From an uncultured Marinobacterium sp. (GTDB taxonomy: Bacteria > Pseudomonadota > Gammaproteobacteria > Pseudomonadales > Balneatricaceae): a stretch of 64,000 nucleotides of DNA. The stretch covers positions 186,001 through 250,000 of the forward strand of contig CANMWJ010000001.1 of the NCBI GenBank assembly GCA_947501565.1, given 5' to 3'. The notes below the pieces were generated by a model, which did not search any database, was not told the DNA's origin, and saw only the letters and a program-made list of their open reading frames with translations. Below, piece after piece: positions 34,044 to 41,923 of this stretch. The translations under genes were made by a program, and so were the position numbers. Position 1 is the first letter of the stretch, and every line of letters starts with the position of its first letter.

Positions 34044-34637
34044 TCAGGCGTATGCCTTGCGACCCAGGTCGAACGCTTTCTGGTTCAGAGCGACAATCTC
34101 TTCACCTTTGTGACGGAAACGGTTGAGTAGGTTCTCTTCCAGCTGTTCTGCCGGAAATGGCAGCTGGTCGGAGATCGCACCCAGCATAATGCTGTTGATC
34201 AGGCGGCGGTCACCCAGCTCAATGGCGGCGGTGCCCGCATCCAGGTCGTGCAGGTTTACACCCATCTCGCGTATCTTGCCAATCGGGTTCTCCGGGTAAT
34301 CGAACAGACCGATCGATACGACCGGCGGCTCCTGAGCGAAGGTGTTAACCATCGCCTGACCCTCATCCTTCAGATGGCTGCACCAGCGCAGCGCTTCTGC
34401 AGGCTCGAAGGCCAGCATCAGGTCGGCATCGCCTGGCTTGATTGCGGGGGAGTAGACCTTAGGGCCGAAACGTACGTGGGAGGTCACAACACCACCACGC
34501 TGCGCCATACCTGCGACCTCGGTTTTTTTCACGTCGTACCCCAGCGACAACGCGGTTGTCGCCAGAATGTCTGCGGCGGTCATTACGCCCTGGCCGCCGA
34601 TACCGACAACCAAAATATTGGTTACTTCTGTGTTCAC
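34044..34637 (-). CDS. iorB: Indolepyruvate ferredoxin oxidoreductase, beta subunit
   Basis: Gamma-type subunit of the 2-oxoacid:ferredoxin oxidoreductase that decarboxylates aryl pyruvates to aryl-acetyl-CoA. The 197-residue product has the family start NILVVGIGGQGVMTAADILA, then VKKTEVAGMAQRGGVVTSHV and an ending INSIMLGAISDQLPF. It starts at GTG 34637, whose bases overlap the TGA of iorA (GTGA), a classical coupling. With iorA it should act on indole-, phenyl- or hydroxyphenylpyruvate made by transamination of aromatic amino acids. Confidence 0.93.
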   Translation of the reverse strand: MNTEVTNILVVGIGGQGVMTAADILATTALSLGYDVKKTEVAGMAQRGGVVTSHVRFGPKVYSPAIKPGDADLMLAFEPAEALRWCSHLKDEGQAMVNTFAQEPPVVSIGLFDYPENPIGKIREMGVNLHDLDAGTAAIELGDRRLINSIMLGAISDQLPFPAEQLEENLLNRFRHKGEEIVALNQKAFDLGRKAYA

Positions 34638-36499
34638 TTGATTTCCACCGCGTCGATGTTGGTTACGTTATAGGCCGGGATAATGGCATCCGGTGCACAA
34701 GGTTTGGTGCAGAGGTTACAGCCGGTACATGCCGCAGTATCGATATTCACAAACGCCAGCTCTTTCTCTTTGCCGTTTGGTTTCACCACGGTTTCGCGGC
34801 GATCTACCAGAATCGCCGGGCAGCCAACATCCAGACAGTTTGCGCAGCCGGTACACTTGTCCATGTCCACTTTCAGTGGCGGCATCTTGCTGTAACGTTC
34901 GGTCAGTACGCACGGTTGGTTGGTGATGATCACGGATGGTTCCTTGATCTTCACCTCCTGACGCAGTGCCTTAAACAGCACCGGCATCTCGTACGGGTTC
35001 ACCTCGTGGATACGCTCGGGTTTCACCCCCAGTGCTTCACACAGCTTGCGGAAGTCGACCTGCATGGTCTCTTCCTTGTGCAGGTTCAGACCGGAAGAAG
35101 GTGCATCCTGGCCACCGGTCATGCCTACCGCACGGTTATCCAGCAGCAGGATAGTGACGTTGCCTTTGTTGTAGGTGATATCCAGCAATCCCTGCATACC
35201 CATGTGCAGGAAGGTGGAGTCACCGATTACCGCCAGAACGTTTTTGTTTTCATCGCTCTCGGCACGGCCTTTATCCAGACCCTGCGCCACGCTCAGCGAC
35301 GCACCCATACTGATGGTGGTATCCAGGGCGTTCCATGGATGACCAGCGCCCAGGGTGTAGCAGCCGATATCACCGGAGATGATGGTGTTCTTAACGTGGG
35401 AGAGGCAGTAGTAGATACCCAGATGCGGGCAGGCCACACACATGGTTGGTGGACGTGGGAACACCTGCTGCGTTGGGATCAGCTCCGCTTCAGCGATGGT
35501 TTCGCCGATCAGCTTGCTCACTTTAGGCGTAATCACCGCCGGTGCCATCTCACCGATCTTCGGTACGATATCTTTACCGTAGACGTCGACACCCGCCGCG
35601 CGCAGTTCGGTTTCCAGCAGAGGCTCGACCTCTTCGATAACCACCAGTTTCTCTACACCTTCGGCGAAACTGCGGATCTTCTCGATCGGGGCCGGGCAGC
35701 TGAAGCCCAGCTTGATGACAGGGGCATCCGGGAAGGATTCTTTCACGTGGTAGTAAGCCGCGCCGGAGGTGACGAAACCGACACGTTTGTCGCTGCCCTC
35801 TTCGATACGGTTCAGCTCGGTTTCCTCAGCAAACGCTTTAAGAACCTTGTCCCGCTCCATCATCATTGGGATACGGTTTTTTGCGTTACCTGGCACCATT
35901 ACGAATCGCGATGGATCTTTTTTGAAACCCGCGCTGGTGTGGCTTTCCGGTTCGCTGTTGATGACCACACCTTTTACGTGGCAGATACGGGTGGTCAGAC
36001 GGACGATCACCGGCACTTCATATTGTTCCGACAGGCCAAAGGCGGCGCGGGTCATGTCATACGCTTCCTGCGCATCACTTGGTTCCAGCACCGGCAGGTG
36101 GGCGAAGCGGCCCCAGTAACGGGAGTCCTGCTCGTTCTGAGAGGAGGAGAGGCCTACGTCGTCGGCAACGACGATCACCAGGCCGCCGATCGCGCCGATC
36201 AGCGTCTGCGTCATAAAGGCGTCGGAGGCGACATTCATACCCACGTGTTTCATCGCACAGAGGGCACGGCTACCGGCCAGAGATGCTCCAATTGCTACTT
36301 CCAGCGATACCTTCTCGTTGATCGACCACTCGGAATAGATATCCGGGAAATTGGAGACGTACTCAAGAATTTCGGTGGACGGTGTACCTGGGTAGGCTGC
36401 TGCTACTTTAACGTTGGCGTCACGTGCGGCTTGCGCGACCGCTTCGTTGCCGGAAATGAATTGGCGCAGATCCTGGGCCTGGGGTTCAACAGCGTTCAA
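34634..36499 (-). CDS. iorA: Indolepyruvate ferredoxin oxidoreductase, alpha subunit
   Basis: Large catalytic subunit (621 residues). N-terminal pyrimidine domain: FISGNEAVAQAARDANVKVA then AAYPGTPSTEILE; TPP-binding region: GDIGCYTLGAGHPW and VLAVIGDSTFLHMGMQGLLD, with DNRAVGMTGGQD. The C-terminus has two 4Fe-4S clusters, CTGCANCLDVGCP and CTGCNLCTKPCAP. I start it at TTG 36499 because AGGAG lies six bases upstream and the sequence after it opens like other IorA proteins; an upstream ATG at 36544 adds 15 residues without a ribosome site. Operon with iorB; Lrp-type regulator gene is next upstream. Confidence 0.94.
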   Translation of the reverse strand: MNAVEPQAQDLRQFISGNEAVAQAARDANVKVAAAYPGTPSTEILEYVSNFPDIYSEWSINEKVSLEVAIGASLAGSRALCAMKHVGMNVASDAFMTQTLIGAIGGLVIVVADDVGLSSSQNEQDSRYWGRFAHLPVLEPSDAQEAYDMTRAAFGLSEQYEVPVIVRLTTRICHVKGVVINSEPESHTSAGFKKDPSRFVMVPGNAKNRIPMMMERDKVLKAFAEETELNRIEEGSDKRVGFVTSGAAYYHVKESFPDAPVIKLGFSCPAPIEKIRSFAEGVEKLVVIEEVEPLLETELRAAGVDVYGKDIVPKIGEMAPAVITPKVSKLIGETIAEAELIPTQQVFPRPPTMCVACPHLGIYYCLSHVKNTIISGDIGCYTLGAGHPWNALDTTISMGASLSVAQGLDKGRAESDENKNVLAVIGDSTFLHMGMQGLLDITYNKGNVTILLLDNRAVGMTGGQDAPSSGLNLHKEETMQVDFRKLCEALGVKPERIHEVNPYEMPVLFKALRQEVKIKEPSVIITNQPCVLTERYSKMPPLKVDMDKCTGCANCLDVGCPAILVDRRETVVKPNGKEKELAFVNIDTAACTGCNLCTKPCAPDAIIPAYNVTNIDAVEIK

Positions 36500-36679
36500 T
36501 GTCGGCTCCTTTGATGCACGTTGTGATAATTTTTTGTTGTGCATCTATGTCATAAATGAATCATGTTGAGCCATGGTACGCGGATGCTGATGCGTGGCCT
36601 TAGATATAGATCAATAATTGGACAGTAAGTGCGTAGCTCTCCGGATATATGGAATAACTATCTAATAAAAAGAAATAAA

Positions 36680-36694
36680 TGGAATAAAATTCCA
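36680..36694. promoter_or_regulatory. Lrp-type palindrome upstream of iorA
   Basis: TGGAATAAAATTCCA is a perfect 15-base palindrome with an A/T centre, the size and style of Lrp/AsnC sites. It lies about 180 bases before the iorA TTG start, in a strongly AT-rich stretch, next to an Lrp-family gene. Binding is inferred. Confidence 0.5.
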
Positions 36695-36788
36695 CATATT
36701 TATCTTTATTTGTGATCATGTGCCTTTGGGGTGCGGTAATCTTACGGAATATTTCAAGGTTATGACTTTTGCTTGTCAAAGGGGGGGG

Positions 36789-36807
36789 GCAGCCGCAGGA
36801 CGGCTGC
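36789..36807 (-). terminator. Hairpin after the first Lrp gene, beside a G9 tract
   Basis: GCAGCCG (36789-36795) pairs with CGGCTGC (36801-36807). On the minus strand it lies ten bases past the stop of the regulator gene and is followed by nine C then TTT. Terminator activity is possible but the tract is C-rich rather than U-rich. Confidence 0.4.
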
Positions 36808-36816
36808 GCTGATCCT

Positions 36817-37299
36817 TCAGTCCAATGGAACCTGGGTATGGTTCTTGACCTCTTTTACCGACACGCTGGAGTGCAAGGCGCTGACTCCCTCAACCCGTCG
36901 GATCTGATTGATACGCTCGTAATACTCATCCAGATCGCGGGCGATTACCTGCACAAAATAGTCCGCACTGCCGGTAATGCAGTGACACAGCGGAATCCAG
37001 TCGGCAGAGTTCACGAACTGCTCGAAGTCATCGGTACGGGCTTCTTCATGGCTGCCAAGGGTGACCTGGGTGAAGCCCACCACGTTGAAACCCAGCTTGC
37101 GGCGATTAAGGATGGCGCGGTACTCATCAACGTAACCTTCCTCTTCCAGCTTTTTCCAGCGACGCCAACAGGGGGTTTCGCTCAGATTGAGTGTCTCTGA
37201 GAGTTTGCTGTTACTGATGCGCCCCTCCTTCTGGATGCGCTTCAGTAGGGCTAAATCTGTATGGTCCAGTTCTTCGGTAGGGTTTTCTTTCTTTTTCAT
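36817..37299 (-). CDS. Lrp/AsnC family transcriptional regulator (iorAB side)
   Basis: A 160-residue feast/famine regulator. N-terminal HTH: DHTDLALLKRIQKEGRISNS then KLSETLNLSETPCWRRWKKL; the RAM ligand domain follows (VVGFTQVTLGSHEEA, HCITGSADYFVQVIARDLDE). The ligand is probably an amino acid. It lies between iorAB (same strand, downstream) and the LysE-type exporter (divergent), so control of aromatic amino-acid breakdown or export is likely. The ribosome site before its ATG is weak. Confidence 0.93.
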   Translation of the reverse strand: MKKKENPTEELDHTDLALLKRIQKEGRISNSKLSETLNLSETPCWRRWKKLEEEGYVDEYRAILNRRKLGFNVVGFTQVTLGSHEEARTDDFEQFVNSADWIPLCHCITGSADYFVQVIARDLDEYYERINQIRRVEGVSALHSSVSVKEVKNHTQVPLD

Positions 37300-37448
37300 G
37301 GTTATATCTGAAAAGTCCTGCTCGTTAATGCGGAAAATATAACCTGAATAGCAATTTAATTCCTGTGCTGCTCACTAAAATGATCGCCTTTCAGTATTAC
37401 TGCTCAGGTGGCCTTCCCCGGTCACCTCAGAAGATGGAATTAACGCGC

Positions 37449-38051
37449 ATGAGCCTGCAGGTTGTAACTCTCTTTTTGCTCTTTTCACTGTCGATGGCGA
37501 TGACGCCGGGGGCGGGTAATATCACCCTGATGGGGATCTCCAATCGCTATGGCTTTTCGGCTGCCTTGCCGTTTATCGCCGGAACCGGTTTTGGGGTGGC
37601 CTTTGTATTTGTCGGTGCTGCCATTGGCATTGCCAGCCTGTTCGAGCGTTATCCGGATCTCTATCTGGCAATGAAGTACCTTGGCGCGGCTTATCTGCTC
37701 TATCTGGCGTGGAAGATCGCATCCAGTGCACCGGTGGAGGGTGATGCAGGAGAGCGTTCGCCTGGTTTTCGGGCAGGTGCATTGGTGCAGGTTCTGAATC
37801 CAAAAGCCTGGATTGCCGCTTTGATGGCCTTCGCCCAGTTTGTGGATATGTCGCAGGACTACCTCACGCAGGCGGTTACCATCATCGCACTGTTTGGCGT
37901 CGTAGCGTTGTTCAGCAACGTGTCCTGGGCCTGTTTTGGTGCGATGTTAAAACGCCTGCTGCGCTCACCGCGGCAGATGCTGATGATAAACCGCTGTCTT
38001 GGTGCAACGCTGGCGGTAACCGTGGTGATGATGATCGGCTCACCACTCTGA
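37449..38051 (+). CDS. LysE/RhtB-family amino-acid exporter
   Basis: A 200-residue inner-membrane exporter with about six helices. Family marks: FSLSMAMTPGAGNITLMG near the N-terminus (the TPG motif), KYLGAAYLLYLAWKI, and VLNPKAWIAALMAFAQF in the middle. Substrate is an amino acid or derivative; its position between two Lrp-type genes suggests control by one of them. ATG 37449 begins on the typical family start; ATG 37434 is a possible alternative five codons upstream. Confidence 0.88.
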   Translation: MSLQVVTLFLLFSLSMAMTPGAGNITLMGISNRYGFSAALPFIAGTGFGVAFVFVGAAIGIASLFERYPDLYLAMKYLGAAYLLYLAWKIASSAPVEGDAGERSPGFRAGALVQVLNPKAWIAALMAFAQFVDMSQDYLTQAVTIIALFGVVALFSNVSWACFGAMLKRLLRSPRQMLMINRCLGATLAVTVVMMIGSPL

Positions 38052-38056
38052 GCCGA

Positions 38057-38518
38057 TCAGACGATCGGCAGGGCGGTGGTAAATTTCTTCTGATTGAGCA
38101 CAAAACTGGTGTTTACCGAGCGCACGTCGGTCTGTCGCAGCAGCTCCCGGCTGAGGTAGGTTTCATAGGCTTCCATGCTTTCACAGACGATCTTCAGCAG
38201 GTAGTCGTACTGGCCGCTCAGTGAGCAGCACTCCAGCACCTGGGGGCTTGATTGCACGAAGCGGTCAAATTTATCCACCGATTCCGGTCGGTGATCATCC
38301 AGCGAGATCTGGGCGTACGCCAGAATCGGCACTCCGATCTGGCTGGGTTCCAATAGCGCCACGTATTCCCGGATTACACCGATCTCCTCAAGGCGTTTCA
38401 CGCGTCGCCAGCAGGGGGAGGGGGAAAGTCCTACCAGATCCGCCAGCTCCTGGTTGGAGAGGCGAGCATTTTTCTGCAGTTGCTCGAGTATGGCACGATC
38501 CAGTCGATCCAGCTTCAT
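38057..38518 (-). CDS. Lrp/AsnC family transcriptional regulator (phhA side)
   Basis: A 153-residue Lrp/AsnC regulator. HTH region KLDRLDRAILEQLQKNARLS then LVGLSPSPCWRRVKRLEEIG; RAM domain ILAYAQISLDDH and CCSLSGQYDYLLKIVCESME. It is divergent from phhA with a 152-base gap that holds a strong inverted repeat, so it is the obvious candidate regulator of phenylalanine hydroxylation. AGGA precedes the ATG. It is clearly a different paralogue from the protein encoded at 36817-37299. Confidence 0.93.
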   Translation of the reverse strand: MKLDRLDRAILEQLQKNARLSNQELADLVGLSPSPCWRRVKRLEEIGVIREYVALLEPSQIGVPILAYAQISLDDHRPESVDKFDRFVQSSPQVLECCSLSGQYDYLLKIVCESMEAYETYLSRELLRQTDVRSVNTSFVLNQKKFTTALPIV

Positions 38519-38619
38519 AGGTTGATCCTGTCTTAGTAATCCCTTATCGAGAAAGGATCTGCTTATATGGCTATAAATTCAACAACCTTCGAAAAATAAT
38601 TGCCCGCGCTTCTCTATAC

Positions 38620-38646
38620 ACTTTTAAAACATAAGGTTTTAAAAGT
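38620..38646. promoter_or_regulatory. Perfect 11-bp inverted repeat before phhA
   Basis: ACTTTTAAAAC (38620-38630) and GTTTTAAAAGT (38636-38646) are exact reverse complements around ATAAG. It ends 24 bases before the phhA ATG, so it may be an Lrp operator or a leader hairpin near the ribosome site AAGGAGCAGGAAG. Confidence 0.6.
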
Positions 38647-38670
38647 TGAGTCGAACCAAGGAGCAGGAAG

Positions 38671-39486
38671 ATGGGCGCAGCAGAAAACAACGTAGCTAAG
38701 TATGTCGCCAAGCAACCCGATGCCAGCGGTTATATTGAGTATACCGAACAGGAAAACGCGATGTGGGCCGAGCTGGTGTCACAACAGTGGGGACAGCTGG
38801 AGGGGCGGGCATGTCAGGAGTATATCGATGGCCTGAAGCGACTGGCGTTTCCCCATGACCGTATTCCGCAGTGTGATGAGGTCAGCCAGGTACTGACCGA
38901 AACCACAGGCTGGAAGGTGAAGCCAGTAGAGGCGGTGATCGGCTTTACTGAGTTTTTCGATATGCTCGCCAACAAGGAGTTCCCGGCGGCGACCTTTATC
39001 CGTAACCACGATGAGGTGGAGTACCTGCAGGAGCCGGACATCTTCCACGAGTTCTTTGGCCATACCCCCTTGCTGACAAACCCTCAGTTTGCAGAGTTTG
39101 TGCACCGTTACGGCAAGATTGCCGCAGCGGCTGATCCGGGATATCACGGCATGCTGGCGCGGTTGTTCTGGTTTACTGTGGAGTTTGGTCTGATCCATAC
39201 CGACGACGGCATACGTGCTTATGGTGCGGGAATCCTCTCCTCACCAAAAGAGGTGTTGTACGCCACTGAAAGTGACGTACCGCAACGCAAGCCGTTTGAG
39301 CCTGTGGATATGCTGCGTACCCGCTACCGTATCGATATCCTGCAGCCGGTCTTCTTCTGTCTGAATAGCTTTGACGAACTCTTCGCGCTGGTCGATCAGG
39401 ATCTGCTGGGGTTGATCGATCGGGCCCGTGCGTTGGGAATGCATGCACCGCTGTTTGAACCTAAGCCAGAAGCGCTATCAGCCTGA
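38671..39486 (+). CDS. phhA: Phenylalanine 4-monooxygenase
   Basis: Iron- and tetrahydropterin-dependent hydroxylase that converts phenylalanine to tyrosine. The 271-residue product fits the single-domain bacterial enzyme. The iron ligands are in FIRNHDEVEYLQEPDIFHEF then FGHTPLL (the HxxEFxGH-type pair) with a downstream Glu in FWFTVEFGLI; the pterin region is AATFIRNHDE. Strong ribosome site AAGGAGCAGGAAG. phhB follows 16 bases after the stop and regenerates the cofactor. Confidence 0.97.
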   Translation: MGAAENNVAKYVAKQPDASGYIEYTEQENAMWAELVSQQWGQLEGRACQEYIDGLKRLAFPHDRIPQCDEVSQVLTETTGWKVKPVEAVIGFTEFFDMLANKEFPAATFIRNHDEVEYLQEPDIFHEFFGHTPLLTNPQFAEFVHRYGKIAAAADPGYHGMLARLFWFTVEFGLIHTDDGIRAYGAGILSSPKEVLYATESDVPQRKPFEPVDMLRTRYRIDILQPVFFCLNSFDELFALVDQDLLGLIDRARALGMHAPLFEPKPEALSA

Positions 39487-39502
39487 GAGAGGGAGCAGAA
39501 CG

Positions 39503-39847
39503 ATGACGATAGTATGTGATCTTTCCAGCGGACGCTGTAAGCCTTGCGAGGGCGGTGTACCCGCACTCACGCGGGAAGAGGCGCAGGTCCTGATGGCACA
39601 GCTGGAAGAGGGGTGGCAGATCTCTGACGATGGCAAGCAGATCTTCAGGGATTTCAGCTTTAAGGGGTTCTACCGCACCATGGCGTTTGTGAATGCGATG
39701 GCCTGGATTGCCAACAATGAGAACCACCATCCAGATTTCGAGGTGGGTTATAACCATTGTCTAGTGCGTTTCACCACGCATGCGATCGACGGTCTGTCAG
39801 AGAACGACTTTATCTGTGCCGCCAAAGTAGATGCGTTAAATCCCTGA
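39503..39847 (+). CDS. phhB: 4a-hydroxytetrahydrobiopterin dehydratase
   Basis: Pterin-4a-carbinolamine dehydratase that dehydrates the pterin product of PhhA. The 114-residue product has the catalytic histidines in NENHHPDFEVGYNHCLVRFT and the family helix RTMAFVNAMAWIANNE. Start ATG 39503 is preceded by AGGGAGC; a longer open frame to 39428 runs into phhA. The N-terminus carries two Cys in SSGRCKPCEGGVP, common in this branch. Confidence 0.95.
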   Translation: MTIVCDLSSGRCKPCEGGVPALTREEAQVLMAQLEEGWQISDDGKQIFRDFSFKGFYRTMAFVNAMAWIANNENHHPDFEVGYNHCLVRFTTHAIDGLSENDFICAAKVDALNP

Positions 39848-39849
39848 GG

Positions 39850-40326
39850 CTAGACGAGGGATTTGCTGGCGATCACTTCGTAAGCTGCAAATCCCTCTTG
39901 CAGCCAGAATGCCTGAGTTGCCTGCTGATTGTGTTCCCAAGCCACCTGAAGGGATTGAGCACCTAAGGCACTGAGTTGTCGCTGTGCTTCCTGCACCAGC
40001 TGGTGGGCACAGCCTGAGCGTCGGTGTTCCGGTTCTATCCACAGAGAGTAGAGCACCGCTACCTTAGGCAGTGCGACGGCGGGTTTGTCATACAGATACG
40101 CGGAGAGTGTACCGACCAGTTGACCCTGCAGTTCCACCACGAGACAGATAGCATCCTCTGCCGTAATGCTGTGCTGGGCCAGAGTACGGGCGCGTTCCGC
40201 CTTGTCGTCGCCATCGCCACCAAAGGGATGGATCTTCGCCACGGTATCCAGGTTCTGCCAGAAGGTGCAGACCTGATCCAGTTCTTCCAGCAGGGCCGGA
40301 CGGATCAATACAGAGGCGTTATCCAT
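39850..40326 (-). CDS. GNAT-family N-acetyltransferase
   Basis: A 158-residue GNAT acetyltransferase with unknown substrate. The acetyl-CoA motif is VLYSLWIEPEHRRSGCAHQL then VQEAQRQ, where the loop reads RRSGCA; the last strand-helix is NQQATQAFWLQEGFAAYEV. It follows the DUF1456 gene by seven bases, so the two are probably co-transcribed. Convergent with phhB with a two-base gap. Confidence 0.88.
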   Translation of the reverse strand: MDNASVLIRPALLEELDQVCTFWQNLDTVAKIHPFGGDGDDKAERARTLAQHSITAEDAICLVVELQGQLVGTLSAYLYDKPAVALPKVAVLYSLWIEPEHRRSGCAHQLVQEAQRQLSALGAQSLQVAWEHNQQATQAFWLQEGFAAYEVIASKSLV

Positions 40327-40333
40327 CGTTCAA

Positions 40334-40561
40334 TCAAGCGTCCGCTTTAGGACCGCGTTTATACGCGATATAGCCATCAAGAAAGGCCTCCATCGCTTCA
40401 TCACTGCACTTGCGGAAGTTCTTGTGACCTGGTTTGCGGAAGTAGCCAGACAGCTCCGATTTGTTGATCTCGTAACCGGCCAGTTCAAAGATCTGGTACA
40501 TATCCGGATCTTTAAGGTCCAGCGCGATACGCAGTTTTTTCAGCATGTAGTTGTTGTTCAT
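40334..40561 (-). CDS. Half-length DUF1456 protein (single YehS repeat)
   Basis: A 75-residue protein with one DUF1456 unit: NNYMLKKLRIALDLKDPDMY then QIFELAGYEINKSELSGYFR. E. coli YehS has two such units in about 156 residues; here the protein ends after the first with KRGPKADA. Function unknown. ATG 40561 opens on the conserved segment; the open frame to 40633 adds unrelated residues. Confidence 0.8.
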   Translation of the reverse strand: MNNNYMLKKLRIALDLKDPDMYQIFELAGYEINKSELSGYFRKPGHKNFRKCSDEAMEAFLDGYIAYKRGPKADA

Positions 40562-40699
40562 CGGTGTTATCCGGCAGTAGCTATAAACCGGCCATTTTAA
40601 CGGAAGCTGGCTCCTGATGCCTTCCCAATTCATCAGATCTGTTTGCAGAAGCGATGGTGCTGGCTTGGTTTGTCACGCATGCATGGCATAATGCCGCCC

Positions 40700-41389
40700 A
40701 TGCGTTTAGATCGTTTCCTGACAAAACATACCCGAACCAGTGGTAAAGCCGTGCGCCAGCTGTTGCTGGAAAAGCGCGTGCGCCTGAACGGTAAAGTCGT
40801 AACTCAGGGGGTAGATCGCATCAACGAGTTCTCACGGATTGAGATCGATGGGGAGATCGTTCAGGGCGAGCAGGCCCGTTATTACATGTTGCATAAACCT
40901 AAGGGGGTCGTCAGCGCTACTGAGGATACCCAGCACCGTACTGTCCTGGATCTGTTTCCGCAGGCGCTGCGGACAAATCTGCATATTGGCGGTCGCCTCG
41001 ATCTCAATACCACCGGTCTGATGCTTATTACCAACGATGGACGCTGGTCGCGTCGCTTGACCCAACCAGAGAAAAAAGTCCCCAAGGTCTATCTGGTGGA
41101 GACCGAAGATCCGATCGGTGCGGAATATGCGGGAGTGTTTCAGCGTGGGATCTACTTTGCGTATGAAGATCTGACGACCCAACCGGCGCAGCTGGAGATC
41201 CTGGCGGAGCGTCGGGCGCGGTTGACGATCCACGAAGGGCGCTATCATCAGGTAAAGCGCATGTTCGGTTATTTCAACAATAAGGTGATCGGTTTGCACC
41301 GTGAGCAGGTCGGCGAACTGAGATTGGATGCAGCTTTAGCGGAGGGGGAATATCGCGCACTCTCTGCGGCAGAAGTGGCGCTGTTTTAG
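40700..41389 (+). CDS. rsuA: 16S rRNA pseudouridine(516) synthase
   Basis: RsuA converts U516 of 16S rRNA to pseudouridine. The 229-residue product has an N-terminal S4 RNA-binding domain (MRLDRFLTKHTRTSGKAVRQ) and the catalytic domain with the active Asp in IGGRLDLNTTGLMLITNDG, then KVYLVETEDP and EGRYHQVKRMFGYFNN. ATG 40700 starts the S4 domain; the open frame to 40643 is upstream read-through. A strong terminator follows. Confidence 0.93.
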   Translation: MRLDRFLTKHTRTSGKAVRQLLLEKRVRLNGKVVTQGVDRINEFSRIEIDGEIVQGEQARYYMLHKPKGVVSATEDTQHRTVLDLFPQALRTNLHIGGRLDLNTTGLMLITNDGRWSRRLTQPEKKVPKVYLVETEDPIGAEYAGVFQRGIYFAYEDLTTQPAQLEILAERRARLTIHEGRYHQVKRMFGYFNNKVIGLHREQVGELRLDAALAEGEYRALSAAEVALF

Positions 41390-41406
41390 TTTTTCTCGAT
41401 CTCTGC

Positions 41407-41450
41407 GATCGGCATGACGTCGAGTCGCCATGCCGATCAATTATCTTTTT
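41407..41450 (+). terminator. Intrinsic terminator after rsuA
   Basis: GATCGGCATG (41407-41416) pairs exactly with CATGCCGATC (41429-41438), followed by AATTATCTTTTT. It may serve both rsuA and, weakly, the opposite small gene. Confidence 0.8.
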
Positions 41451-41460
41451 CCCGATTATC

Positions 41461-41694
41461 TCAGGAACAGTTGTTTAGGCACTGCTGGCGTGTACTGTGG
41501 GACGATTTCAGGCATGCCAGGCGCAGGTGAGCTTCGCTACGGATGCGGAAATTGTCACATGCCTGTTTTTCCATCGCGGCTTCGCTGCCGCACAGTCTTT
41601 CGCATGATTGAACGCTGGCGCTTTGCGCAGGTAGTGAAAAGAGCATGGCAAGTCCCATGAAGAGTGTCACCGTGGATTTGAACAGGGATTTCAT
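41461..41694 (-). CDS. Small secreted Cys-rich protein
   Basis: A 77-residue protein with a clear signal peptide (MKSLFKSTVTLFMGLAMLFS, cleavage near AQSA). The ~50-residue mature part has six cysteines arranged as CERLC, two single Cys, then CLNNC, i.e. a C-x3-C pair at each end. It is rich in basic residues. I do not recognise a family; a disulfide-bonded periplasmic peptide is likely. GGAGG stands seven bases before ATG 41694; the open frame to 41736 adds 14 residues upstream of that site. Confidence 0.72.
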   Translation of the reverse strand: MKSLFKSTVTLFMGLAMLFSLPAQSASVQSCERLCGSEAAMEKQACDNFRIRSEAHLRLACLKSSHSTRQQCLNNCS

Positions 41695-41882
41695 GGTGAA
41701 TTCCTCCGGTCTGGCGTTGAGCGGGTAATTCAACAAGCCGACATATCGAGGATCAGGTCGGTAAACAGCAGACGAACAGAATTGCCCGAAGATTGGGTTT
41801 TACAACAGTGAGTAATGTTTGGACTGCACAGCTTAGGAAATGATCCCTAATGCAGTTGATGCCGGACGGCAGAGGGGGGATA

Positions 41883-41909
41883 AATCAGGACGGCGCTGCC
41901 GTCCTGATT
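41883..41909 (-). terminator. Hairpin after the cold-shock gene
   Basis: AATCAGGACGGC (41883-41894) pairs with GCCGTCCTGATT (41898-41909) around a three-base loop, a 12-bp stem 15 bases past the stop on the minus strand. Confidence 0.75.
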
Positions 41910-41923
41910 AAAGAAGCGTCAGC

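Noticed and set aside
34556-36514. 652-codon open frame on the plus strand
   Set aside because: It is antisense to iorA, whose Fe-S and TPP motifs are unmistakable; the antisense product is rich in His, Gln and Val in the way of codon-shadow frames.
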